Below, piece after piece: positions 1-7,703 of a DNA stretch of 64,000 nt (its first letter is position 1; the number at the start of each line of letters is the position of its first letter). The DNA is taken from contig NZ_VRUA01000005.1 in NCBI RefSeq assembly GCF_008017535.1, forward strand, positions 62,001-126,000. Direction: 5' to 3'. The notes below the pieces were generated by a model, which saw only the letters and a program-made list of their open reading frames with translations, did no database searches and was not told where the DNA came from. Position numbers and translations under genes: made by a program. The stretch is from Ottowia flava. Its GTDB lineage: Bacteria; Pseudomonadota; Gammaproteobacteria; Burkholderiales; Burkholderiaceae_C.

Positions 1-756
1 GTAGTACGCCATGCGGTTCACCGGCTCCAGACCCACTTCCTTGAACGTGGGCGTGTCGGGCAGGTCCTTCACGCGATTGGGCGCGGCCACCACGATCGGC
101 ACCAGCTTGCCGCTCTTGATGAACGGCAGCGCTGAAGGCAGGTTGTCGAACATGATCGGCACCTGGCCGGCCACCACGTCGTTCAGGGCCGGGCCCGCGC
201 CGCGGTACGGGATGTGCGTGACGAAGATGCCCGTCAGGCTCTTCCACAGCTCGGTCTGCAGGTGGCCGATGCCGCCCGTTCCGGACGAGGCGTACGAGTA
301 CTTGCCCGGGTTCTTCTTGAGCAGTTCGACGAAGGACTTGTAGTCCTTGGCCGGGAAGGACGGGTTGACCGCGATGATGTTCGGCGTCGCAGCGATGTTC
401 ATGATCGGCACGAAGTCGTTGATCGGGTCGTAGGCGATCTTGGTGTTGATGGCCGGGTTGGCGGCCGTGGTCGACACCGTGGCCACGCTCAGCGTGTAGC
501 CGTCAGGCGCGGCGCGCGCGGCTTCAGCCGCGCCAATCGCACCGCCCGCACCGCCCTTGTTGTCCACCACGACGGACTGGCCCAGGGCCTTGGTCAGCGG
601 CTCGGACATGACGCGGGCAATGATGTCGGTGGTGCCGCCAGCAGCGAAGGGCACGATCAGGCGGATCGGCTTGTTGGGGTAGCCCTGCGCAAAGGCGCTG
701 CCGCAAGTCAGTGTGGCAGCGGCCGCGGCAAGCGCGATCAGGTGGCGACGGTGCAT
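1..756 (-). CDS. Bug-family tripartite tricarboxylate transporter substrate-binding protein (partial, C-terminus beyond window)
   Basis: This is a periplasmic solute-binding protein of the Bug/TctC type, a family that hands carboxylates to a membrane transporter and is greatly expanded in Burkholderiales. The first ~22 residues form a Sec signal peptide ([19 protein letters not shown], ending AFA). It is followed by the family hallmark [19 protein letters not shown], the [10 protein letters not shown] loop, and a second motif reading [10 protein letters not shown]. The reading frame is open to base 1, so about 250 of the usual ~325 residues are present. The ATG at 756 has an AAGGAG ribosome site just upstream. 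It diverges from the AEC permease. No TctA/TctB genes are adjacent, which is usual for orphan Bug proteins, and the ligand cannot be read from the sequence. Confidence 0.93.
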   Translation of the reverse strand, partial: MHRRHLIALAAAAATLTCGSAFAQGYPNKPIRLIVPFAAGGTTDIIARVMSEPLTKALGQSVVVDNKGGAGGAIGAAEAARAAPDGYTLSVATVSTTAANPAINTKIAYDPINDFVPIMNIAATPNIIAVNPSFPAKDYKSFVELLKKNPGKYSYASSGTGGIGHLQTELWKSLTGIFVTHIPYRGAGPALNDVVAGQVPIMFDNLPSALPFIKSGKLVPIVVAAPNRVKDLPDTPTFKEVGLEPVNRMAYY

Positions 757-884
757 ATGTTTTAACTCCTTGAATGCAAAAAACCAAAAGTACCGATTAG
801 AAAGCCGAATCGGGCATTGTTCAAAACATCGTGTGCCCGAGTTGTGAGGGTTTGCCCGAGGTAGAGGGGGTATGCTCGCGCACC

Positions 885-1796
885 GTGCATTACGCCCAGC
901 TGCTTTTCCCCGACTTTTCGCTGATTCTGATCGGCTATCTGCTGTGCCGCTACACGGCGCTTAACCGGCCGGTGTGGCAGGCGGCAGAGGCGTTGGTGTA
1001 TTTCTTTCTGTTTCCGGTGCTGCTGTTCCAGTCGATCGTGCGCACACCGCTCGACCTGGGGGCCGCCTCGGGCCTGATGGCCGCGGGCCTGGTCACTGGG
1101 CTGGGCGGCATCGCGATGTCCTATGCCCTGCCCTATCTGCCCTGGCTGGGGCGACGGATCGACCGGCGCGATCACGCGGCCAGCGCGCAGGTGGCGTTTC
1201 GCTTCAATTCCTTCATCGGCCTGGCGCTGGCCGAACGTCTGGCCGGCGCGCAGGGCCTGCAGCTGATCGCCGTGCTGATTGGCGTGTGCGTGCCGCTGTT
1301 CAACGTGGCCGCGGTCTGGCCGATGGCGCGCCACGGCGAGCGTGGATTTCTGGGCGAAGTGGTGCGCAATCCGCTGATCATCGCCACCGCCTCGGGCCTG
1401 GCGTTCAATCTGGCGGGTTTTTCGATCCCGGACTGGGCCACGCCCACCGTGTCGCGCATCGGCGCCGCATCGATCGCTCTGGGGCTGATGGCGGCGGGCG
1501 CCGGCATGCAGTTCCAGTCGCTGGCGCGCGGCAAGGCGCTGGGCGTGGGCGTGCTGACCATCCGCCACCTGCTCACGCCGCTGCTGGCCTGGGGCGTGGC
1601 GCGCGCGTTCGGCCTGGGTCACGCCGAAAGCCTGATGCTGCTGACCTTTGCCGCGCTGCCTACCGCGTCGAGCTGTTACGTGCTAGCCGCGCGCATGGGC
1701 TACAACGGCCCGTACGTGGCGGGGCTGGTGACGCTGTCGACGCTGCTGGGCATGCTGAGTCTGCCGTTTGCGCTGGGCCTGATTGGCCAGGTCTGA
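885..1796 (+). CDS. AEC-family (auxin efflux carrier-like) permease
   Basis: This is a polytopic inner-membrane carrier of the AEC/bile-arsenite-riboflavin transporter superfamily, proposed to move organic acids or amphipathic anions. The protein is almost wholly hydrophobic, with about ten predicted helices. A conserved central motif reads [14 protein letters not shown], and near the C-terminus [16 protein letters not shown] matches the typical AEC helix break. I prefer the GTG at 885 ([18 protein letters not shown]) because a longer version starting at GTG 831 adds a non-conserved Cys-rich leader. Length is about 303 residues, normal for the family. It is transcribed divergently from the Bug gene, and the two could share the 757-884 promoter region. 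The substrate is unknown. Confidence 0.88.
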   Translation: MHYAQLLFPDFSLILIGYLLCRYTALNRPVWQAAEALVYFFLFPVLLFQSIVRTPLDLGAASGLMAAGLVTGLGGIAMSYALPYLPWLGRRIDRRDHAASAQVAFRFNSFIGLALAERLAGAQGLQLIAVLIGVCVPLFNVAAVWPMARHGERGFLGEVVRNPLIIATASGLAFNLAGFSIPDWATPTVSRIGAASIALGLMAAGAGMQFQSLARGKALGVGVLTIRHLLTPLLAWGVARAFGLGHAESLMLLTFAALPTASSCYVLAARMGYNGPYVAGLVTLSTLLGMLSLPFALGLIGQV

Positions 1797-1901
1797 GCAC
1801 AACGCGTGAGCCGCGCCCCTGGACTGGCGCGGCGGCAACGCCACAGCAGTGTGGGGAAATGCCTGAGACCAACGGCAACGGCATTGACGGGTCGCCTAGA
1901 A

Positions 1902-1965
1902 TGCTATGAAATTGGCAGCGTGCTGCGCATGTCCGGCGCCGCACCGCTGTCACAAATTACTAGCA
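1902..1965 (+). repeat. Possible degenerate copy of family-1 repeat
   Basis: The stretch reads GCTATGAAATTGGCAGC followed by a TGCTGCGCATG segment, which loosely matches the left half of the family-1 element. The TAGGGCT right half is missing. It lies between the AEC permease and the end of queG. Confidence 0.25.
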
Positions 1966-1976
1966 AACCGATGCCG

Positions 1977-3071
1977 CTACCGACCCAACGCCCAGGCGAC
2001 GTGCTCGCGCACGATCGGGCTCGGGTGCGCCACATGCGCCTGCAGCGCGTGCAGGATGTCGGTGCGCCGCGGATCCTGCGGCGTCAGCGCGGTCAGCGCA
2101 TTGCCGAGGGCCACCGCGATGTTGCGCAACCAACGCTCGTGACCAATGCGGCGGATCGGGCTGCCTTCGGTGCGCTGCAGGAACTCCGCTTCGCTCCAGC
2201 GCATCAGAGCGCTGAGTTGTTCGCCGCTCATGCCCTCGCGCGCGTCAAAGTCGGCCAAGCTGCTGCGCCGCGCGTACTTGTTCCAGGGGCAGATGAGCTG
2301 GCAGTCGTCGCAGCCGTAGATGCGGTTGCCGAGCAGAGGTCGGAGGGATTCGTCGATGGAGCCGTCGTGCTCGATGGTCAGGTAGGAAATGCAGCGCCGC
2401 GCGTCGATGCGGTGCGGCGCAACGATGGCGCGCGTGGGGCACACGTCGATGCAGGCCTGGCAGCTGCCGCAGTGCGCGCCCACGGGCTCGGTGGCGGGCA
2501 GCGCCAGATCGACGTAGATCTCGCCCAGGAAAAACATCGAGCCGCCTTCGCGGTTCAGCACCAGCGTGTGCTTGCCGCGCCAGCCCTGGCCGCTGCGCGC
2601 GGCCAGTTCGGCCTCCAGCACCGGCGCCGAATCGGTGAACACACGGTGGCCAAACGGGCCAATCGCCTCGGCCAGCCGTTGCTGCAGCTTTTGCAGCCGG
2701 CCGCGCAGCACCTTGTGGTAGTCGCGACCGCGAGCGTACACCGACACGACGCCTTCGGTGGGCCGCTCCAGACGCGCCCATTCCACAGCCTGCCAGTCCT
2801 GCGGCGTTTGGCGCGGCAGGTAGTCCATGCGCGCGGTGATCACGCTCACGGTGCCGGGCACCAGCTCGGCCGGGCGCGCCCGCCTCAGGCCGTGAACAGC
2901 CATGTAGTCCATGCTGCCGTGAAAACCGTTGGACAGCCAGTCGAGCAAGCCTGGCTCGGCGCTCGACAAATCCACCCCCGCCACGCCGACATGCGAAAAG
3001 CCCAACTCGAGCGCCCACGCCCCGAACTGGTCCCACAACGCCTGCGCATCGATCACCTTGCCATGCTCCAC
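1977..3071 (-). CDS. queG: Epoxyqueuosine reductase QueG
   Basis: QueG performs the last step of queuosine synthesis, reducing epoxyqueuosine to queuosine in tRNA wobble position 34 with cobalamin and two 4Fe-4S clusters. The 364-residue protein has both ferredoxin cluster motifs: CGSCQACIDVCP at about residues 200-211 and CDDCQLICPW at about 254-263. The N-terminal cobalamin-dependent domain carries the SMDYM and ARGRDYHK motifs. The C-terminal tail is HEAT-like (LRNIAVALGN and REHVAWAL). The start is a GTG at 3071, which overlaps the divergent tsaE start by 9 bp, so the promoters must lie inside each other's genes. A later in-frame GTG at 3056 is an alternative. Confidence 0.95.
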   Translation of the reverse strand: MEHGKVIDAQALWDQFGAWALELGFSHVGVAGVDLSSAEPGLLDWLSNGFHGSMDYMAVHGLRRARPAELVPGTVSVITARMDYLPRQTPQDWQAVEWARLERPTEGVVSVYARGRDYHKVLRGRLQKLQQRLAEAIGPFGHRVFTDSAPVLEAELAARSGQGWRGKHTLVLNREGGSMFFLGEIYVDLALPATEPVGAHCGSCQACIDVCPTRAIVAPHRIDARRCISYLTIEHDGSIDESLRPLLGNRIYGCDDCQLICPWNKYARRSSLADFDAREGMSGEQLSALMRWSEAEFLQRTEGSPIRRIGHERWLRNIAVALGNALTALTPQDPRRTDILHALQAHVAHPSPIVREHVAWALGR

Positions 3072-3560
3072 GCCCCCATTTTAGAAACCGCCCCGCGCCG
3101 CGACTGGCACTGGACGACGGAAGCGGACACGCAGGCCTTTGCCCGCCAGTTGGCGGCCGCGCCCGGCCTGCGCGACGCGTTCATCGAACTGCACGGTGAC
3201 CTCGGCGCCGGCAAAACCACTTTCGTGCGCCACCTGCTGCGCGCGCTCGGCATCACTGGGCGCGTCAAGAGCCCGACCTATGCCGTGGTGGAGCCGCACG
3301 AGACCCCGGAAGGCTTGGCCATCTCGCACTTCGACTTCTACCGCTTCAACGACCCGCAGGAATGGGAGGACGCCGGTTTTCGCGACCTCTTCGCCGCCCC
3401 CGGCCTCAAGCTGGCCGAATGGCCGGAAAAAGCCGCCGGCCTGCTGCCCGTGGCCGACTGGGTGCTGCACATCCGCCCAGGCGACCACTACGCGCGCCAC
3501 GTGACCGTGCACGCGCCCACCGCACTGGGCGCCCGCCTGCTGCAGGACATGCCTTTATGA
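3063..3560 (+). CDS. tsaE: tRNA threonylcarbamoyladenosine biosynthesis ATPase TsaE
   Basis: TsaE is the P-loop ATPase that drives turnover of the TsaB-TsaD complex making the t6A modification at position 37 of ANN-decoding tRNAs. The 165-residue product has the Walker A motif GDLGAGKTTFVRHLL at about residues 45-59, then the SPTYAVVE switch, HFDFYRF, and the AEWPEKA segment typical of the family. The open frame extends far upstream but loses homology; the ATG at 3063 gives the normal length. Its stop overlaps the amiC start (ATGA), so the two are translationally coupled. This tsaE-amiC order is common in proteobacteria. Confidence 0.94.
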   Translation: MLHAPILETAPRRDWHWTTEADTQAFARQLAAAPGLRDAFIELHGDLGAGKTTFVRHLLRALGITGRVKSPTYAVVEPHETPEGLAISHFDFYRFNDPQEWEDAGFRDLFAAPGLKLAEWPEKAAGLLPVADWVLHIRPGDHYARHVTVHAPTALGARLLQDMPL

Positions 3561-5023
3561 CCGACCGCCTACCGCCCGCCGCCCCCGACCGCCGCCGCCT
3601 GCTCAAGCAAGGCGGCTCCCTGGTGCTGTTGTTGGGCGCCAGTCATATCGCCCGCGGCGCCAGCATCGTGGCCGTGCGCCTGTGGCCGGCCGAGGACTAC
3701 ACGCGCGTCACCATCGAGTCGGACACTGCGCTCAAGGCCACGCACCGCATGATCGGCTCGCCCCCGCGTCTGGCGGTCGACATCGACGGGCTGGACCTGA
3801 ACCCCACGCTGCGCGAGCTGGTGGCCAAGGTGCGATCGGACGACCCCAACATCGCCGGCATCCGCGTGGGCCAGAACTCGCCCGGCGTGGTGCGCCTGGT
3901 GGTCGACCTCAAACAGGCAATCAAGCCGCAGGTTTTCACGCTGACGCCCGTGGCCGCGTACAAGTACCGGCTGGTGTTCGACCTGTATCCAGCCAACCCG
4001 CCGGACCCACTGGAACAGCTGATCGCCGACCGCATGAAGGACCTCGGCGCCAACGCCACGGCCGATACCGCCGTTGCCCGCGCCGACACGGCGGCCACCA
4101 CCGACACGCTGGGCGATCTGATCGCCAAGCAGTTCGAGCGCGCCAACGCCATGGTGCGCGACAAGGACAGCACCGCCACGGCCCGGTCGCCTGCTCCTGC
4201 GCCCGCGCGCCCCACCGCCAAGGCGCCCGCGCCCAAGCCCGCCAGTGGCGAATCCAGCGGGCCAGCCACCAGGCCACCCGCGGTAGCCGCCGGCCGGACC
4301 GACCGCCTGATCATCATCGCGCTGGACCCTGGCCACGGCGGCGAAGACCCCGGCGCCATCGGCCCCGGCGGCACGCGCGAAAAGGACGTGGTGCTGCAGG
4401 TGGCGCTGAAGCTGCGCGACCGCATCAACAACACCGTGGTCGCCGGCAATCCCATGCGCGCCTTCCTGACGCGGGACGCGGACTTCTTCGTGCCGCTGAA
4501 CGTGCGGGTCGAAAAGGCCCGCCGCGTGGGCGCCGACCTGTTCGTCAGCATCCACGCCGACGCCTTCATGCGTGAGGAAGCGCGCGGCGCCAGCGTCTAT
4601 GCGCTGTCCGAGCGCGGCGCCTCCAGCACGGCGGCGCGCTGGCTGGCGAACAAGGAAAACGACGCCGACCGCATCGGCGGCGTCAACCTGGGGGTCAAGG
4701 ATTCGCTGGTGCAGCGCGCCATGCTCGACATGAGCACCACGGCCCAGATCAAGGACAGCCTGAAGTTGGGCACCGCGGTGCTGCGCGAGATCGGCGACGT
4801 GGGCCGGCTGCACAAGCGCAACGTGGAACGCGCCAACTTCGCCGTGCTGCGCGCGCCGGACATTCCGAGCGTGCTGGTCGAAACCGCCTTCATCAGCAAC
4901 CCCGAAGAAGAGCGCAAGCTGCGCACCGACGCCTACCAGAACAACCTAGCGAACGCGCTGATCAACGGCATCGAGAAATACTTTGCCGCCAACCCGCCGC
5001 TCGCGCGCAACCGGCAAGTTTGA
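3557..5023 (+). CDS. amiC: N-acetylmuramoyl-L-alanine amidase (AmiC-type)
   Basis: This periplasmic zinc amidase cleaves the amide bond between N-acetylmuramic acid and the stem peptide, and so splits septal peptidoglycan during daughter-cell separation. The 488-residue protein begins with a twin-arginine signal (RRRLLKQGGSLVLLLGA), as in E. coli AmiC. An AMIN domain follows at about residues 30-145, then a Pro/Ala linker, then an Amidase_3 domain from about 250. Zinc ligands are visible in ALDPGHGGEDPGA, in the REKD glutamate and in SIHADAF, and the catalytic Glu lies in VLVETAFISN. The ATG at 3557 overlaps the tsaE stop. The stop codon at 5021-5023 lies within the -35 box of the downstream sRNA promoter. 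Confidence 0.95.
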   Translation: MTDRLPPAAPDRRRLLKQGGSLVLLLGASHIARGASIVAVRLWPAEDYTRVTIESDTALKATHRMIGSPPRLAVDIDGLDLNPTLRELVAKVRSDDPNIAGIRVGQNSPGVVRLVVDLKQAIKPQVFTLTPVAAYKYRLVFDLYPANPPDPLEQLIADRMKDLGANATADTAVARADTAATTDTLGDLIAKQFERANAMVRDKDSTATARSPAPAPARPTAKAPAPKPASGESSGPATRPPAVAAGRTDRLIIIALDPGHGGEDPGAIGPGGTREKDVVLQVALKLRDRINNTVVAGNPMRAFLTRDADFFVPLNVRVEKARRVGADLFVSIHADAFMREEARGASVYALSERGASSTAARWLANKENDADRIGGVNLGVKDSLVQRAMLDMSTTAQIKDSLKLGTAVLREIGDVGRLHKRNVERANFAVLRAPDIPSVLVETAFISNPEEERKLRTDAYQNNLANALINGIEKYFAANPPLARNRQV

Positions 5024-5048
5024 CAGGCCGTAAGTACCCACTTACGGT
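5020..5048 (+). promoter_or_regulatory. Sigma-70 promoter reading into the intergenic sRNA candidate
   Basis: A perfect -35 box TTGACA at 5020-5025 is followed, after exactly 17 bp, by TACGGT at 5043-5048, which matches three key positions of TATAAT. The -35 overlaps the amiC stop codon. Transcription would start near 5055. Confidence 0.55.
5028..5047. promoter_or_regulatory. Perfect palindromic operator within the promoter
   Basis: CCGTAAGT (5028-5035) and ACTTACGG (5040-5047) are exact inverted repeats separated by ACCC. The palindrome covers the spacer and most of the -10 box, the classic place for a dimeric repressor such as a TetR-type regulator. The regulator itself is not evident. Confidence 0.5.
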
Positions 5049-5054
5049 AAATGA

Positions 5055-5227
5055 TCGGTACTTTCAGCCTACTGCGAGTCGTTTGCTCGTTGTCCTACAC
5101 CACAAGCGATGGAATTTGTGGTGAAATCGGGCTGGGTGATGAAAACCCTAGGCATAGGGATTTCATAGCCCATTGCAAGTTCTCCTCTTCTTTTATTTGC
5201 GGGCGTTCACCAGAACGCCCGTTTTTT
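5055..5227 (+). ncRNA. Candidate intergenic small RNA (about 170 nt)
   Basis: No protein gene is found between amiC and dedA, but the plus strand carries a promoter, a folded body and a strong terminator. Visible stems are ACCACAA (5099-5105) with TTGTGGT (5116-5122), and TGAAATC (5122-5128) with GATTTCA (5159-5165). The second encloses a smaller CCCTA/TAGGG hairpin. A single-stranded pyrimidine tract, TTCTCCTCTTC, lies just before the terminator and could pair with Shine-Dalgarno sequences. The terminator ends in six T residues, which suits Hfq binding. I do not recognise the family. It does not show the long closing stem of 6S RNA. Confidence 0.5.
5201..5227 (+). terminator. Rho-independent terminator
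   Basis: Stem GGGCGTTC (5201-5208) and GAACGCCC (5213-5220) with loop ACCA, followed by GTTTTTT. It works only on the plus strand; the minus-strand side lacks a T run. It ends the sRNA candidate and any amiC readthrough. Confidence 0.85.
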
Positions 5228-5260
5228 CTGCCCGGAGAGAAACCGCGGCGCCCTGCCGCG

Positions 5261-5920
5261 TCAGGCGGGCCCTGCGCCCGCCTTGTCGGCTCGCCCGGCC
5301 TTCCAGCCCCCGTAGATGGCGATCAGCCCTGGCACCAGAATCAGCGCCCAGATGATCTTGCTCAGGTTCGCCTGAACCCAGGGCAGGTTGCCGAACACGT
5401 AACCTGCAGTGCACAGCCCCAGCACCCAGATCAGCGCACCGACCACGTTGAACAGCGTGAACTTGCCGCGGTCCATCTCCGCCACGCCCGCGACAAAAGG
5501 CACGAAGGTGCGGATGAAGGGCATGAAGCGCGCCAGGATGATGGTCACCCCGCCATAGCGCTCGTAGAACGCGTGCGCCCTGTCGAACGCCTTGCGGTTG
5601 AAGAAACGCGAGTCTTCCCACTGGAACACCTTGGGCCCGATGTAGCGCCCAATGCTGTAGTTGCACTGGTCCCCCAGAATGGCCGCAGCCAGCAGCACCG
5701 CGCAGGCCACGCCGATGTGCATGTGCCCCGCGCCGGCCAGAGCGCCAACGACGAACAGCAGTGAATCGCCCGGCAGAAACGGCATCACCACGACACCGGT
5801 CTCGACAAAGACGATGATGAACAGCAGCGCGTAAACCCAAGGACCGTACTGAGCCACGAAAGCGCCCAGGTACTTGTCGACGTGAAGGATGAAGTCGACC
5901 AGATGCATCACGATTTCCAT
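5261..5920 (-). CDS. DedA-family membrane protein
   Basis: DedA/VTT-domain proteins are inner-membrane proteins linked to undecaprenyl-phosphate recycling and membrane-potential homeostasis. This 219-residue protein has the family signatures VETGVVVMPFLPGDSLLF, GDQCNYSIGRYIGPK and FYERYGGVTIILARFMPFIRTFVPFVAG, which contains the conserved GG..I..RFxPxxRT motif. Several membrane helices flank the re-entrant loops. I chose the ATG at 5920 (MEIVMHLVDFILHVDKYLG). A second ATG at 5908 has a slightly better spaced GGAAA, and the frame is open upstream to 5980 without recognisable sequence. It stands alone, converging on the sRNA terminator. Confidence 0.92.
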   Translation of the reverse strand: MEIVMHLVDFILHVDKYLGAFVAQYGPWVYALLFIIVFVETGVVVMPFLPGDSLLFVVGALAGAGHMHIGVACAVLLAAAILGDQCNYSIGRYIGPKVFQWEDSRFFNRKAFDRAHAFYERYGGVTIILARFMPFIRTFVPFVAGVAEMDRGKFTLFNVVGALIWVLGLCTAGYVFGNLPWVQANLSKIIWALILVPGLIAIYGGWKAGRADKAGAGPA

Positions 5921-6285
5921 GGGACGGATTATCGGGTCGCCATGTTGCAGCACGGCCCGGGCGGTGTAACGCCGTGGCACGCGGCGCCGGCCTGATTACC
6001 TCGCCGATCAGCGCGCCAGCGCTCTCCGATGCGCTGCTGCCCGGCATCACAAGATCGGCCGATGAACTCAGTAGGCTGACGCGCACCTCGTCGGCGGCCC
6101 ATGGACGACGACGCCAGCTGTGCCATCGCCTGCCACCGAGGCGAGGTGGCATCAGCTACTCTTTCAATAGCGTTCTGCGCTTAATCCGCTTAGCCTAGAG
6201 CTCAATTTCATTCAGATCACTGATTCAGCCGCCACACGCAACGGTGCGGTGGGCCACGCCTTCCGCACTGCCCTGCAACAAGGCC
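5921..6285. other. Intergenic region between dedA and the IPTL-CTERM gene
   Basis: I see no convincing coding sequence here. It should hold the dedA promoter. A degenerate family-1 repeat lies at 6157-6216. Confidence 0.6.
6157..6216 (+). repeat. Family-1 dispersed repeat, copy R1 (diverged)
   Basis: Reads CTACTCTTTCAATAGC, then TCTGCGCTTA, then TTAGCCTAGAGCTC and TTTCATTCAG. The AATAGC core, the GCGC centre and the TTTCATTCA end match other copies (compare R12 and R16). Confidence 0.55.
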
Positions 6286-7536
6286 TCAGCTGGTCCCGAT
6301 GCGCCCACGGCGCCACGCGAACACGCCAACCAGCACGAACGCCAGCAAGGCCCAGGCTGCGCTGCTCAGTGTCGGCACGGCAGCGGGCGGTGCGGCGACT
6401 TCGACAGCGCCGATGTCGCACAGTACGCCCTGCGGCCGGGCGATGCCGCGCTGGTCAAGCGCAACGCCCGTGCACGCTACCGCATTCAGCGCGGGGCTGC
6501 CTGCGCCCGGCAGTTGCGTCTGGGTCGTTCCGCCGTTGCTGGCCAGCGCGCCCAGCAGCGGGTCGGCGCCGTACAGGTTGTTGCTGTCGGCGCCGTTGTG
6601 CACCACGCTCGTCGCGTCGGTTTCGGAGAACAGCGAGCCGGTGGCGCTCACCGTGTTGTTGCCATGGTCGACGTCGTTGGCGCCGCCGCGGTCGGTGTTG
6701 CCCGCCAGGACGCTGTTCACCAGGTTGAGCGACGCCGTGTTCCGCACGTACACCCCGCCGCCAATGGCAGCGCTGTTGGCGGTCAGCGTCGATTGGGTAA
6801 TGGTCGACGCAGGGCCAAATTCCAGCGAGATAGCGCCGCCGCTGTCATCGGCCTGGTTCTGCGTCAGCGTGCTGTTGACCATGGTCAGGCCGGCGCCGAC
6901 TGCGTAGATCGCTCCGCCCTTGTCAGCGCGGTTGGCTTCGAACGTGCTGGCGCGCACGCTGAGGCTGCTGCCGGCGCCGCTGTACACCCCGCCGCCCAGG
7001 CCACCGCCGTTCCACTGCTTGGTGACCGTGCTGCGGGCGATGGCGACGCCGTCCAGCGTCAGCTGCGTCGCGCCCTGACTGCGGATGGCGCCGCCGTTCT
7101 CGCCCAGGTCCAGTCCGCTGCCGCTCAGGCTGAGGCCGTTCAGCGTGACCGCGCCAGCGTTCTGCAGGTCAAACACGCGACCGGCCGCATTCAGCACCCT
7201 CACCTTGTCGGCGCCCGGTCCCGTCACCGTCAGCGAAACCGTGATCGTGGGCAGCGGTGACGCCAGTGTCAGCGTGCCGGCCAGCGCAGGTGCGAAGGCC
7301 ACCGTGTCGCCGGTTAACGGCGTCGCCAACGCTGCACGCAACGACCCGGCACCCGTGTCGGCCAGCGTGCTCACCGTGTGGGTCGCAGCAGACGCCGCCA
7401 CCGCGCTCAGCCCGATCAACCCAGCAACGACCGCGCGTCGCAGGAAATGCCCACCCGCGTGGCCAGCGAGAGATACATCACCGACAGCGCCGAAACACGC
7501 CAAAGGCAAAGACAAAACTGCAGTCCGATGGGTCAT
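6286..7536 (-). CDS. IPTL-CTERM sorting-domain protein with right-handed beta-helix
   Basis: This is a probable surface or secreted protein. The start is taken as ATG 7536; a possible signal segment RRAVVAGLIGLSAVAASA lies about 30 residues in. The body is a parallel beta-helix built from repeated short motifs (GGGVYSGAGSSLSVRASTF, GGAIYAVGAGLTMVNSTL, GGGVYVRNTASLNLVNSVL). A choice-of-anchor segment with GSPALNA and DQRG is next. The last ~27 residues form a sorting tail: VPTLSSAAWALLAFVLVGVF followed by AWRRGR, which matches the IPTL-CTERM pattern (VPTLS, hydrophobic helix, basic end). That tail is thought to be handled by an exosortase-like system. No sorting enzyme is in the window. The A/T-rich 7560-7610 stretch probably holds its promoter. 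Confidence 0.85.
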   Translation of the reverse strand: MTHRTAVLSLPLACFGAVGDVSLAGHAGGHFLRRAVVAGLIGLSAVAASAATHTVSTLADTGAGSLRAALATPLTGDTVAFAPALAGTLTLASPLPTITVSLTVTGPGADKVRVLNAAGRVFDLQNAGAVTLNGLSLSGSGLDLGENGGAIRSQGATQLTLDGVAIARSTVTKQWNGGGLGGGVYSGAGSSLSVRASTFEANRADKGGAIYAVGAGLTMVNSTLTQNQADDSGGAISLEFGPASTITQSTLTANSAAIGGGVYVRNTASLNLVNSVLAGNTDRGGANDVDHGNNTVSATGSLFSETDATSVVHNGADSNNLYGADPLLGALASNGGTTQTQLPGAGSPALNAVACTGVALDQRGIARPQGVLCDIGAVEVAAPPAAVPTLSSAAWALLAFVLVGVFAWRRGRIGTS

Positions 7537-7703
7537 GGTGGGTCTCAATGAGCAACAAAGCACAAAGTTTGCGATATTTTTAATACTTTTGTAATACTAT
7601 AGAGACCATTTCACCGCCCTTCGGTCAACCCTACCCCGTCACCGAAGCGGTCGGGTGGCCCGTCAGCAGTTGCGGCTGGACCGAACCCCTATGATGCGCA
7701 GCG

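Noticed and set aside
5055..5227. 6S RNA as identity of the sRNA candidate
   Set aside because: The length is similar, and ACCACAA occurs in E. coli 6S too. However, the two ends do not form the long closing stem with an open bubble, and the neighbours are not those of ssrS.
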